A stretch of DNA of 64,000 nucleotides from JANOSH01 sp031415695 (GTDB taxonomy: Bacteria; Actinomycetota; Acidimicrobiia; Acidimicrobiales; Ilumatobacteraceae): assembly GCA_031415695.1 (NCBI GenBank), contig JANOSH010000020.1:215370-279369 (forward strand). Reading direction: 5' to 3'. Position numbers and translations under genes: made by a program. Position 1 is the first letter of the stretch. Each line of letters opens with the position of its first letter. Positions 16,687 through 25,017 of the stretch are shown here, piece by piece. The notes under the pieces were generated by a model that was not told the DNA's origin, did no database searches, and saw nothing but the letters and a program-made list of their open reading frames with translations.

Positions 16687-17931
16687 TCAGTCAGCGACGA
16701 CGGCATCGACGGTGGCGAGCGAGATGGTGACGTTGTCGGGTATTGAGGGGAGCCTCAGGGTGAGGAGCCAGGTGATCGCGACGAACGTTGTTGAGCCACA
16801 GAGCGCTGCGGGGAGTCCGCCCCACAGGTAGAGCAGGCCGGAGAGTAGGGTGCCGATGAAGCGGCCGGCGGCGTTGGCGGAGTAGTAGAAGCCGACGTCG
16901 AGTGCCACTTTGTCGTCGTCTGAAAAGGCGAGCACGAGAAATGAGTGCAGCGACGAGTTCATCGCGAAGACGATTCCGAACAGGATCAGCCCGCCGACGA
17001 CGACGATTGTGGTTGCGATGTGGAACGCGACGCCAACGGCGATCAGTGCCGAGACCGCAGTAAGGATAAACGCCCATCGGCGGGCGGCCGCGACTTCGTC
17101 GATCTTGTTCGCGCCGCGGGACACAAGTTTCGGTGCGAACGATTGCACGATGCCGTAGCCGATGACCCAGATAGCGAGGAATCCGCCGACCCCTCGATGT
17201 GCCCATCCGAGGCGGTCGGCGAGGAACACCGGTAGTGCGACCACGAACCAGATGTCGCGCGACCCGAACAGGAAGAACCGTGCCGCTGCGAGCCGGTTGA
17301 TCGCCGTAGATTTGGAGAGCACCGACCGTAGCGGTGGCTTCTTCTTGGATTTCCCGATGTCTTCGTTCAGGAACACGATCAGGCCGACGACCGCGACAGC
17401 GAGCCCGGCGGCCATGATCCGAAGGGCAGGGGCATAACCAACGCCGGAAAGTAACGCTGCGCCGAGGAAAAACCCGACGCCTTTGAGCGCGTTCTTCGAA
17501 CCGGTCAGGATCGCAACAAGCCGGAACAGGGCACCGTCGCCGTTCCCGGCGACAGTTTTCACGGCGCTCTTCGAGCTCATCTTCGTCAGGTCCTTGGCGA
17601 TTCCCGACAAGGCTTGTATGCCCATTACGAACGTCACGGCGACCCATTTCGTCCACCTAGGCTGTTCGAGGCTGAGCGCGATCAACGCGAAGATCTGCAG
17701 GCCAAGTCCGGCGACAAGGGTGCGGTTGAGGCCGCGTCGAGCGCCGACCCATCCGCCGAGCAGGTTGGTGAGAATGCCCATGAACTCGTACGCGAGGAAC
17801 AGAAAAGCGATCGATACCGCGGAGTAGCCAAGTTCGTTGAAGTGCAACAGGACAAGCATGCGTAGCGCCCCGTCGGTAAGCGTGAACGTCCAATACCCAG
17901 CCGTCACGAGCGCATAGTTGCGAAGCTTCAC
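16687..17931 (-). CDS. arsJ: ArsJ-type MFS exporter of 1-arseno-3-phosphoglycerate
   Basis: The 414-aa MFS permease has about 12 TM segments and the ArsJ start NYALVTAGYWTFTLTDGALRM. SGIAKDLTKMSSKSAVK is near residue 105 and the SRDIWFVVALPVFL segment is central. It is the last gene of an operon with a GAPDH and an ArsR-ArsC fusion. ArsJ is known to export the unstable arseno-phosphoglycerate made by its partner GAPDH, giving arsenate resistance. The combination makes the call firm. Confidence 0.93.
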   Translation of the reverse strand: MKLRNYALVTAGYWTFTLTDGALRMLVLLHFNELGYSAVSIAFLFLAYEFMGILTNLLGGWVGARRGLNRTLVAGLGLQIFALIALSLEQPRWTKWVAVTFVMGIQALSGIAKDLTKMSSKSAVKTVAGNGDGALFRLVAILTGSKNALKGVGFFLGAALLSGVGYAPALRIMAAGLAVAVVGLIVFLNEDIGKSKKKPPLRSVLSKSTAINRLAAARFFLFGSRDIWFVVALPVFLADRLGWAHRGVGGFLAIWVIGYGIVQSFAPKLVSRGANKIDEVAAARRWAFILTAVSALIAVGVAFHIATTIVVVGGLILFGIVFAMNSSLHSFLVLAFSDDDKVALDVGFYYSANAAGRFIGTLLSGLLYLWGGLPAALCGSTTFVAITWLLTLRLPSIPDNVTISLATVDAVVAD

Positions 17932-17934
17932 GAC

Positions 17935-18960
17935 TCAGGTCCTGGCCGGAAGGGACGCGGCGACCTTGGCAGCGAGATCGACCATACGGAACGCGTAGCC
18001 GTATTCGTTGTCGTACCAGACCAACACTTTGAGCATTCGACCGTCGATCACCATCGTTGACGGGCCGTCCACGATGCCCGAACGGGTGTCGTTGGTGTAG
18101 TCGGCCGACACCAACGGACGGTCCTCATACCCGAGTATCCCGAGCAGTGGGCCAGCGCTGGCAGCTGCACGGAACAGGGCATTGACCTCGTCAACGGTGA
18201 CGTCGCGGGCCATATCGAAGACTGCGTCGGTCAGCGAGGCGTTCAGTAACGGCACGCGAACGGCCATGCCGTTGAGTTTCCCGGTGAGTTCCGGGTAGAT
18301 CAATGTGATCGCCGTGGCCGACCCCGTTGACGTGGGTATCAACGAGTTCAAGGCAGAACGGGCGCGACGCAGATCCTTGTGCGGCGCGTCGACGACAACT
18401 TGGGTGTTGGTGACGTCGTGCATCGTGGTGATCGCCCCACGTTCGATACCGATCGCTTCATGCAACACCTTGACGACCGGTGCGAGGCAGTTTGTCGTGC
18501 ACGACGCTGCGGTCACGATCCGATGGATGCCCGGTTCATAGAGGTGGTCGTTGCAGCCCATCACGATGTTGAGGACCGAATCATCTTTCACCGGTGCAGC
18601 GACGACTACCTTTCGGACACCACGATCGAAATAGGGGTCAAGCAGCGCGGCCGTGCGGAACTTGCCGGTCGATTCGATCACGATGTCGACTCCGTACTTA
18701 TCCCACCGCACTGCTCCCGGTGTGGGGTGATCGCTGAACGTCACCTCGGATCCGTCGATCACGAGACTCTCGTCTGTCGTAGACACGGTGCCTTGATAGC
18801 GGCCGTGGACCGAGTCGAACTCGAGCAGATGAGCCGCAGTGCGGGCTCCGCCTTTGGTCTCGTTGATGTGGACCAACTCCAACTCGGGGTGGTTCGGGAG
18901 GGCGCGTACCGCGAGGCGCCCCATCCGCCCGAAACCGTTGATACCCAGTCGAACTGTCAT
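17935..18960 (-). CDS. ArsJ-associated glyceraldehyde-3-phosphate dehydrogenase
   Basis: The 341-aa type I GAPDH starts with the Rossmann motif INGFGRMGR. It has catalytic C154 in AASCTTNC and H181 in TTMHDVTN, with WYDNEYGYAFRMVDL at the end. Placement between arsR-arsC (4-bp overlap) and arsJ (3-bp gap) shows it is the arsenic-resistance paralogue. It would use arsenate in place of phosphate to make 1-arseno-3-phosphoglycerate for ArsJ, rather than serve as the housekeeping glycolytic enzyme. Confidence 0.93.
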   Translation of the reverse strand: MTVRLGINGFGRMGRLAVRALPNHPELELVHINETKGGARTAAHLLEFDSVHGRYQGTVSTTDESLVIDGSEVTFSDHPTPGAVRWDKYGVDIVIESTGKFRTAALLDPYFDRGVRKVVVAAPVKDDSVLNIVMGCNDHLYEPGIHRIVTAASCTTNCLAPVVKVLHEAIGIERGAITTMHDVTNTQVVVDAPHKDLRRARSALNSLIPTSTGSATAITLIYPELTGKLNGMAVRVPLLNASLTDAVFDMARDVTVDEVNALFRAAASAGPLLGILGYEDRPLVSADYTNDTRSGIVDGPSTMVIDGRMLKVLVWYDNEYGYAFRMVDLAAKVAASLPART

Positions 18961-19688
18961 TGCGTTGCCTGTTCTGTTCGAGGATCGGAGTCCAGAATTG
19001 TGGAGATACGAGCGTTCAAGTCAGCGACAACAGCATCGAACGCCGCTGCTGTTCTGGTGGCGACCGGGTCCGGGATCGACCAATGCCACCAATCCGACGC
19101 AGGCGCGAGTTCCTCATGAGCCTGATCACAGACCGTCACCACCTGCGTTCCGTCCGGGATGACCCCCAACGGCTGGGGCACGCCACCATCGAAGGCCAAG
19201 CCAGCGCGACGGGCCGCGGCAATCGCACCTCGATGCACACATTTCGCTGGACGGGTACCCGCCGATCGGGAGGCCAGCCCCGTACGGGCCGACCACAACG
19301 CCGCCGCCAACTGCGAACGTGCGGAGTTTTGACTGCACACAAACAGCATCGGACCGGCCGGCGGCCGTACACGCAACGTAGAGATGCGCTGCAACGGCTC
19401 ACGTACCAACCGGATGTATTTGCGGCGTCGGTCGCCAGAAGACCCGAAACGAACGACCAGCCCGACCTGTTCCAAAACGTCGAGATGGTGGGCTAACACA
19501 TTCGACGGCAACCCGAGGCGGCTACCGAGTTCTTTCGGGGACCAGTCACTGACCGCCAGATCATCCACGATCGCCAACCGCGCTGGTTCCCCTAACGCGG
19601 CGTGCATCGCCGCCCGCAGGATGAGCCCTGTATCGCCCACGATCTGGTGATGATCAACCGACAACACATCCATGGACGTGCTCAACAT
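18957..19688 (-). CDS. ArsR repressor fused to LMW-phosphatase-type arsenate reductase
   Basis: The 243-aa fusion has residues 20-100 as a winged-helix ArsR domain (ALGEPARLAIVDDL, LPSNVLAHHLDVLEQVGLV) and residues 113-240 as an LMW-PTP-like ArsC with the C118-X5-R124 loop in VCSQNSARS. One further redox Cys (VTVCDQAHEE) is visible. The second resolving Cys of thioredoxin-type ArsC is not, which fits the mycothiol-dependent actinobacterial type (inference). The ATG at 19688 is chosen; a GTG at 19706 is an alternative. It is first in the operon and probably self-regulating through the palindrome at 19722-19739. Confidence 0.88.
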   Translation of the reverse strand: MLSTSMDVLSVDHHQIVGDTGLILRAAMHAALGEPARLAIVDDLAVSDWSPKELGSRLGLPSNVLAHHLDVLEQVGLVVRFGSSGDRRRKYIRLVREPLQRISTLRVRPPAGPMLFVCSQNSARSQLAAALWSARTGLASRSAGTRPAKCVHRGAIAAARRAGLAFDGGVPQPLGVIPDGTQVVTVCDQAHEELAPASDWWHWSIPDPVATRTAAAFDAVVADLNARISTILDSDPRTEQATQ

Positions 19689-19721
19689 CACTCCTCGTTT
19701 GGTCACCCGTCAATCTCTATC

Positions 19722-19739
19722 ACTCATACTATTTTGAGT
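19722..19739. promoter_or_regulatory. Putative ArsR operator of the arsenic operon
   Basis: The imperfect inverted repeat ACTCAT-N6-TTGAGT lies 33 bp upstream of the ArsR-ArsC start in a locally AT-rich stretch, where the promoter should be. The assignment is by position and symmetry. Confidence 0.5.
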
Positions 19740-19838
19740 CAATTTCATCCGAGTGAACATGCGATGAATGGTGGACGAAGATCGGCGGTGCTCGCGTGAA
19801 CTGATAGTCAACGGATGGCAGAGCTGCCGCTATAGTTA

Positions 19839-19864
19839 TATATGAACAAATATACAGATATATG
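19839..19864. promoter_or_regulatory. Putative SmtB/CadC-type metal operator and promoter
   Basis: A strikingly AT-rich imperfect palindrome (TATATGAACA-AA-TATACAGATATA) lies 14 bp before the metal ATPase start in otherwise GC-rich DNA. The TGAACA half-site and its size match operators of SmtB/CadC/CmtR repressors. The repressor is probably the one encoded at 22044. Confidence 0.6.
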
Positions 19865-19878
19865 CTAACGTGGCCGCT

Positions 19879-22047
19879 ATGACAAACGCAGTCATCACAA
19901 CCTCGGTATTCCGGGTCGAAGAACTGGATTGCGCCACGGAGGAGAACGAGCTGCGTTCGGCGTTCGGCGAGCTGGATGAGGTGTCTGGATTGGACTTCGA
20001 TCTCGTTGCGCGGCGTGTCACGGTGCGGCACACATTTGAGTCTCCCGCCCCAGTTGAAGCGTTGATTCGCGAAGCAGGGATGCGGCCCCGATTGATCATC
20101 TCCGACGCCGGCGAGCCCGGCACGGGGATGCCTCCCAATCGGCGGTTGCCGCGCGCAATCATCGTCACGGCCGTCGTGGCCGGAGTGTTGGCGATCGGCT
20201 CGGAAGGCCTGGTTATCGCCGGGTTGGAAGAGTCATCGGCACCGGTGATTGCGATGGCGGTCGCCGCTATCGCGTTGGGTGGGCGGGAGACACTGCGCAA
20301 AGGATTGAAGGCGCTCACGGCGCGGCGACTGACGATGAACCTGCTGATGTCGGTCGCCGCGATCGGGGCAATGGTCATCGGTCAATGGCCAGAGGCTGCG
20401 GTAGTGATCTGGTTGTTTGGTGTCGCCGAACTGATCGAAGCGTTGAGCTTGGAACGGGCACGCAACGCGATTCGTTCGCTCGTCGAACTCGCCCCCGAAA
20501 CCGCGCATGTGAAATCGAGCGATGGCATCGTGTCTGAGGTTGCTGCCGGGGACGTGGCGCTCGGTGCGATCGTGTTGATCCGCCCGGGTGCACGGGTGCC
20601 GCTAGACGGCGTTGTTGTCGCCGGATCGTCAAGCGTCAATCAGGCACCTATCACCGGTGAAAGCATCCCGGTGATCAAAGCGGTCGGTGATCACGTGTTT
20701 GCCGGCACGGTCAACGAACGCGGCACCCTCGATGTGGAAGTGACAGCAGCGAAAGGGTCGGGCACGCTCGACCGGATCGCCGCGTCGATTCAACAGGCGC
20801 AAGGTGAACGGGCACCAGCGCAACGCTTCGTCGACAAGTTCGCCTCTGTCTACACCCCTGTCGTGTTCGTACTGGCGCTCGCCGTTGCGACGATCCCGCC
20901 GCTCACAGGGCACGGCTTATTGCGAGACTGGTTCTACCGGGCGCTCGTGCTCCTCGTGTTGGCTTGCCCCTGCGCGCTAGTCATCTCCACCCCCGTCACC
21001 GTTGTTTCCGGCCTCGGCGGTGCGGCACGCAGAGGCATCCTGATCAAGGGCGGCGTCCACCTTGAAGGCGCCCGCAAACTCACCACCATCGCCCTCGACA
21101 AAACAGGAACCCTCACCCACGGCAAACCAGCACTGACCGACCTACGATCGTTGAGCGAACTGTCCAACGACGCAGTCTTGCGGATCGCCGCGTCCATCGA
21201 TGCGCTCTCGGAGCATCCTGTCGCCCACGCGATCGTGACCGCCTACGACGGGCCCCGTGATGTCGTCACCGAGTTCGAAGCGATCCCCGGCCGCGGTGTC
21301 ACTGGCACGATCCACGGTGTCACCTACCTTGTCGGCAACCATCGCCTCGCAGAAGACACCGGTGTATGCGCGCCCGATATCGAAAGGATGCTGGAGGGCT
21401 TCGAAGTCGAAGCGAAAACCGCCATCGTGCTGATGACACCCGACCGAGCACTGGCTGTGCTTGCCGTGGCCGACACAATCCGCCCCGAATCTGTCGACGC
21501 AATCGCTCAGCTCCGTGCGCTCGGCGTGGAACCGGTGATGCTCACTGGCGACAACACCCGCACCGCAGTCGCGGTCGCACGCCAAGTCGGCATCACCGAC
21601 GCACGAGGCGACCTGCTGCCGGACGACAAGTTGCGCATCATCGGCGAACTCGCCGTCAACGGACCTGTTGGGATGATTGGCGACGGCGTGAACGACGCAC
21701 CAGCGCTGGCCAAGGCCTATCTGGGCATCGCCATGGGCGCAGCCGGAACCGACACCGCCATCGAAACCGCCGACGTCGCCTTGATGGACGACGACCCCCG
21801 CAAACTCGCGGAACTTATCCGAATTTCGACGCACACCTCGCACGTCCTGTGGCAAAACATCACCGTTGCCCTCGGCGTCAAAGTCTTGTTCTTCGTACTG
21901 ACCATGACCGGCAACGCATCGCTATGGCTCGCAGTGCTCGCCGACATGGGCGCCAGCCTCGTCGTCATCGCCAACGGACTACGGCTCCTCAAACGTCCAT
22001 CACATCGCCCATCGGGGCACGCGTCTCACGACAGGACCAGCCGATGA
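19879..22047 (+). CDS. Zn/Cd/Pb-exporting P1B-type ATPase (ZntA/CadA-like)
   Basis: The roughly 720-aa heavy-metal ATPase has an N-terminal HMA-like domain with the CxxEE-type site LDCATEE, eight TM helices and TGES phosphatase loop. It has the CPC metal site (LACPCALVIS), phosphorylation motif DKTGTLTHG, HP motif SEHPVAHA, TGDNTRT and GDGVNDAPAL. CPC together with CxxEE points to Zn2+/Cd2+/Pb2+ rather than Cu+. The ATG at 19879 is preferred to the GTG at 19870. It forms an operon with an ArsR/SmtB-type repressor (ATGA overlap). Confidence 0.93.
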   Translation: MTNAVITTSVFRVEELDCATEENELRSAFGELDEVSGLDFDLVARRVTVRHTFESPAPVEALIREAGMRPRLIISDAGEPGTGMPPNRRLPRAIIVTAVVAGVLAIGSEGLVIAGLEESSAPVIAMAVAAIALGGRETLRKGLKALTARRLTMNLLMSVAAIGAMVIGQWPEAAVVIWLFGVAELIEALSLERARNAIRSLVELAPETAHVKSSDGIVSEVAAGDVALGAIVLIRPGARVPLDGVVVAGSSSVNQAPITGESIPVIKAVGDHVFAGTVNERGTLDVEVTAAKGSGTLDRIAASIQQAQGERAPAQRFVDKFASVYTPVVFVLALAVATIPPLTGHGLLRDWFYRALVLLVLACPCALVISTPVTVVSGLGGAARRGILIKGGVHLEGARKLTTIALDKTGTLTHGKPALTDLRSLSELSNDAVLRIAASIDALSEHPVAHAIVTAYDGPRDVVTEFEAIPGRGVTGTIHGVTYLVGNHRLAEDTGVCAPDIERMLEGFEVEAKTAIVLMTPDRALAVLAVADTIRPESVDAIAQLRALGVEPVMLTGDNTRTAVAVARQVGITDARGDLLPDDKLRIIGELAVNGPVGMIGDGVNDAPALAKAYLGIAMGAAGTDTAIETADVALMDDDPRKLAELIRISTHTSHVLWQNITVALGVKVLFFVLTMTGNASLWLAVLADMGASLVVIANGLRLLKRPSHRPSGHASHDRTSR

Positions 22048-22439
22048 ACACCACACCACCCGCCGACATTTCCGTCGAGGCCGACGAATGCGCGGTCCGC
22101 TCCGTCGACACCGCCAAAGTCGCCGCAGCCAAAGCCCGTGCATTGCCGCTGGCCGATGTTGAGCGGATCACAGAACTGTTCCGTCTCATCGGCGAACCGA
22201 CCCGGGTCAGGTTGCTCTACGCCCTTGTCGAGACCGGCGAAATGTGCGTCTGTGACCTTGCGGCCGTCGTCGACGCACCCGAAACATCCGTTTCGCACGC
22301 CCTGCGTCTCCTGCGAATGGCTGGCATCGTGCGCACAAGGCGCGACGGACGAATGATCTTCTACTCCCTCACCGACGCCCACGTCCGCCTGCTCCTCGAC
22401 GTCACCACCGAACACCTCAACCACACCCCCGCCCAATAG
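22044..22439 (+). CDS. ArsR/SmtB-family metal-sensing repressor
   Basis: The 131-aa winged-helix repressor has LIGEPTRVRLLYALVETGE, the metal-site-like MCVCDLAAVV (Cys-Val-Cys in alpha3, as in CadC/CmtR/ArsR) and recognition helix PETSVSHALRLLRMAGIV. A further Cys lies near the N-terminus and two His-rich segments at the C-terminus. It overlaps the ATPase stop, so it is co-expressed with its target and probably binds the AT-rich palindrome at 19839-19864. Confidence 0.9.
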   Translation: MNTTPPADISVEADECAVRSVDTAKVAAAKARALPLADVERITELFRLIGEPTRVRLLYALVETGEMCVCDLAAVVDAPETSVSHALRLLRMAGIVRTRRDGRMIFYSLTDAHVRLLLDVTTEHLNHTPAQ

Positions 22440-22465
22440 TCGACATCACCGGCCCGGAGCATCAC

Positions 22466-23074
22466 ATGGCAGCCACAGCGCTCACCCTCTATGTCATCTG
22501 GGCGGTCCTCGCATTGGGGTGGCGAACCATCATCCAATATCGGCGCACCGGCGACACAGGGCTGCGACTACACGCCAAGGCGAACACTCCACAATGGTGG
22601 GCAAAGCTCGGATTCATCATCGCGATCATCATCGGTTTTGCCGCCCCGATTGCGGCCGTCGCCGGACTCGACAACGTGTCCGCTCTCGACGCCACATGGC
22701 TGCACGTCGCCGGCTTGATCATCACGATCATCGGCATCACGCTCACCGTCATCGCCCAGTTCTCGATGGCCGAATCATGGAGAATCGGCGTCGACCCCAA
22801 CGAACGAACCCTGCTCGTCACCACCGGCATGTTCGCGATCGTCCGCAACCCGATCTTCGCCGCCATGCTCATGACGGCCGCCGGACTGACGACGACGATT
22901 CCCAACATCGTCAGCATCGCCGGGTTCATCGCCTTGATCGCAGCGTTGGAAGTACAAGTCAGACTCGTCGAAGAGCCATACCTACTCGCCGCTCACGGCA
23001 TCGAATATAAGCACTACACCCAGCAAACCGGACGATTCCTCCCCGGCATCGGACGCCCGGGGGGTTCGGCTTGA
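22466..23074 (+). CDS. Isoprenylcysteine carboxyl methyltransferase (ICMT)-family membrane protein
   Basis: The 202-aa protein has four to five TM helices and the ICMT/PEMT-type C-terminal half: SWRIGVDPNERTLLVTTGMFAIVRNPIF, then EEPYLLAAHGIEYKHYTQQTGRFLPG. This is the RHP-Y-E signature of the fold. Such proteins often sit beside metal-efflux ATPases in actinobacteria. The methyl acceptor is unknown. It lies 26 bp after the SmtB-type gene and is probably in the same operon. Confidence 0.8.
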   Translation: MAATALTLYVIWAVLALGWRTIIQYRRTGDTGLRLHAKANTPQWWAKLGFIIAIIIGFAAPIAAVAGLDNVSALDATWLHVAGLIITIIGITLTVIAQFSMAESWRIGVDPNERTLLVTTGMFAIVRNPIFAAMLMTAAGLTTTIPNIVSIAGFIALIAALEVQVRLVEEPYLLAAHGIEYKHYTQQTGRFLPGIGRPGGSA

Positions 23075-23097
23075 CGTAGTGCAGCACCGTTCGGACG

Positions 23098-23448
23098 TCA
23101 GGAGTGGTCGGGGGTGATGGGCTCGGCGGCGGGGGCGGTGCGAGCTGGGGTTTCCTGGCGTTGGCTGGCCGGTACCAACAACTCGATGTAGTCGGCGACG
23201 AGTCGGAGCTCGTTGACCACTTCGGCACCGTCGCGGTACGTGCGGTCCTCGATGCGACCGCGCATGGCGATCGTGTCGCTGACCCACAGCTTCATGCCGA
23301 AATCGCCAGCTTGTCCGAATGCGTCGAACTCCAGGCGTTCATGCCGTCCGGACTCGCCATCGCACTTCACCTTTATTACGGTACGTTGACCCGAACCAGG
23401 CCGAAACGGCCGGTCGAGCACCTCACCAACTAAGCACACAAGATTCAC
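23098..23448 (-). CDS. Single-stranded DNA-binding protein (SSB-like OB fold)
   Basis: The 116-aa protein starts NLVCLVGEVLDRPF and continues with FDAFGQAGDF and MRGRIEDRTYRDGAEVVNELRLVADYIELL. This is the SSB OB-fold pattern, but it is short and lacks the usual acidic DDDIPF tail. The start is GTG at 23448. It resembles the divergent accessory SSBs found outside replication operons. The C-terminus is Pro/Ala-rich. Confidence 0.75.
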   Translation of the reverse strand: MNLVCLVGEVLDRPFRPGSGQRTVIKVKCDGESGRHERLEFDAFGQAGDFGMKLWVSDTIAMRGRIEDRTYRDGAEVVNELRLVADYIELLVPASQRQETPARTAPAAEPITPDHS

Positions 23449-23552
23449 GCTCTACAGACTAGACAACCACACCCTTGTTCAACCTGTTCGGGCGAGTCGC
23501 ATCTACATCTCGTTGAACAGCTGCGCGACGAAACAAGAGTGTTGGATTCGGC

Positions 23553-23894
23553 TCAGCGCTCAAGTCGCCGACCACGCGACGCCTGGTACGGGGCGTTCAA
23601 GGCGTCGTAGACAAGGTCAGCGTCTTGGGGTGTTTGCATTTCGACCGCCTCTTGGAGACGGACGAGCGCATCGAGAAGTTGCGCCTGGCGAGCACATGCC
23701 GACGGCTTCGAATTCACCGACGGCTCCAAAGTACCGATCGAATCGGGCAGCGACTCCAACGCATCGAACGGAATCACCGCTGCGGCCGGCTTGCCATAAC
23801 GCTCGATCACGGTGACCTGACCATGCAGCGCAGCCTAGGCAACGATTTCACTCAGTTGTGCCCGGGCCTCAGCAACACCAACAACAGTTCTCAT
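23553..23894 (-). pseudogene. Phd/YefM-type antitoxin with an in-frame amber stop
   Basis: From the ATG at 23894 the frame reads as a Phd/YefM antitoxin: RTVVGVAEARAQLSEIVA, then a TAG at codon 20 (23835-23837), then AALHGQVTVIERYGKPAAAVIPFDALE in the same frame. Without the stop it would be a normal 113-residue antitoxin with a C-terminal toxin-binding tail. No toxin gene is visible on either side. Either the gene is dead or a short downstream start makes a headless product. Confidence 0.7.
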
Positions 23895-24073
23895 ACCCTC
23901 AACTGTACGGGCAGACCTTGGCGCGCCGTCGGCCGTGTGCGACTGGCCAGCGACACACGCCGTTGTGCCCGATCTCCTCGACAGTTACGACATCGTAAAG
24001 GGTGGCGTGGCCATGGAACTGCGAACCGGAGGATCGGCTCGTGCAACGAGAGACTTCGACAAGACTGTTGGCC

Positions 24074-24517
24074 ATGAGGATCGTCGTGATCGGCACGGAT
24101 TTGCCAGGGCGTACGTTCTGCGAGCCCGATGGCACCCCGCTCGGAAACGTCCATGTCGGCCTGCAAATCAGGACCGAACCCGAACAGCTCGTGCGAGGCG
24201 ATGCTCCCGATACCCGTTGGGAGCTTGATATCCGCGTCGTCGACGAAGGCGATGGCGCACTCGACTTTCGTGGGCCTGCCGTTCACGGCAACCGCGGTGA
24301 ACGGTTCATCTATCTCACATGGGGAAACGTCGATGACACAGGTACTTTCCGGATGTTTCGGCGAGCCAAGATCATGCTGAACCGCGTTGATCCTGGCCTC
24401 ATGCGCGACGCGTTCAATCATGGAATCCTGACCGCTCGTGTTCGCCTGTCTGACGCCCGGGGCGCGCCTCGATGCGCCCGAGTCGACCCACCAGAGATCA
24501 CCTGGACCATCGGCTGA
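24074..24517 (+). CDS. DUF5990-family protein
   Basis: The 147-aa protein starts MRIVVIGTDLPGR. The pattern NVHVGLQIR, GDAPDTRWELDIRVV, DFRGPAVHGNRGERFIYLTWG, MFRRAKIML matches the DUF5990 family as I recall it. Function is unknown. The ATG at 24074 is where family similarity begins. It is flanked by broken genes and has no obvious operon partner. Confidence 0.65.
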   Translation: MRIVVIGTDLPGRTFCEPDGTPLGNVHVGLQIRTEPEQLVRGDAPDTRWELDIRVVDEGDGALDFRGPAVHGNRGERFIYLTWGNVDDTGTFRMFRRAKIMLNRVDPGLMRDAFNHGILTARVRLSDARGAPRCARVDPPEITWTIG

Positions 24518-24615
24518 ACGACAAGGGTCGGCGCGCAACGGCCGTCCACCCTGCTCGCAGATGCCTCGCAGGTACATACAGAACTACGTCAAGCGGGGCT
24601 GATGCTTGTCGCCAG

Positions 24616-24905
24616 TTATGTGAATGAGGGGAGCCGATCAATCGCAACGGCCGATTCATCGGCGTCAGACACTTCGATGAGGGTGACTGTGGAACTGTGC
24701 CGCCGACCCTGTTTCTCCGTTGCCGGGACTCGTTGCACGCGATGCACCTCCATGCCGACCAACAATCGACCGTCAAAGTTGGGCAGTGACCTCGACGCAC
24801 ACAACGCGCTCGTTCACCACGTTGGTCGCTCTGGCGAGGGCGGCACCGAGTTCGACCGCGAACGTCGCGGCGTCGGCACCACCGGCACCTGGATGAATGT
24901 GTCGG
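24616..24905 (-). pseudogene. Release-factor-like (PCRF domain) gene remnant
   Basis: Two minus-strand frames resemble the first half of a class I release-factor-like protein. IHPGAGGADAATFAVELG lies at about 24898-24845; then, after a frameshift near 24780, GMEVHRVQRVPATEKQGRRH and STVTLIEV. The GGQ-containing second half is missing after 24616, so peptide release by this product is not possible. I read it as a frameshifted, 3'-truncated remnant of a stand-alone PrfH-like protein. Confidence 0.55.
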
Positions 24906-25017
24906 GTCAACGATCCCAACGCAGTCGCAGCGCTGGCGACACGCGTTGCCGATGACGTTGGGTTGTGTGTCGAGAATTCATCGGCTGTCGAGTGCGGTTT
25001 GCTGCAACCATGGATGC

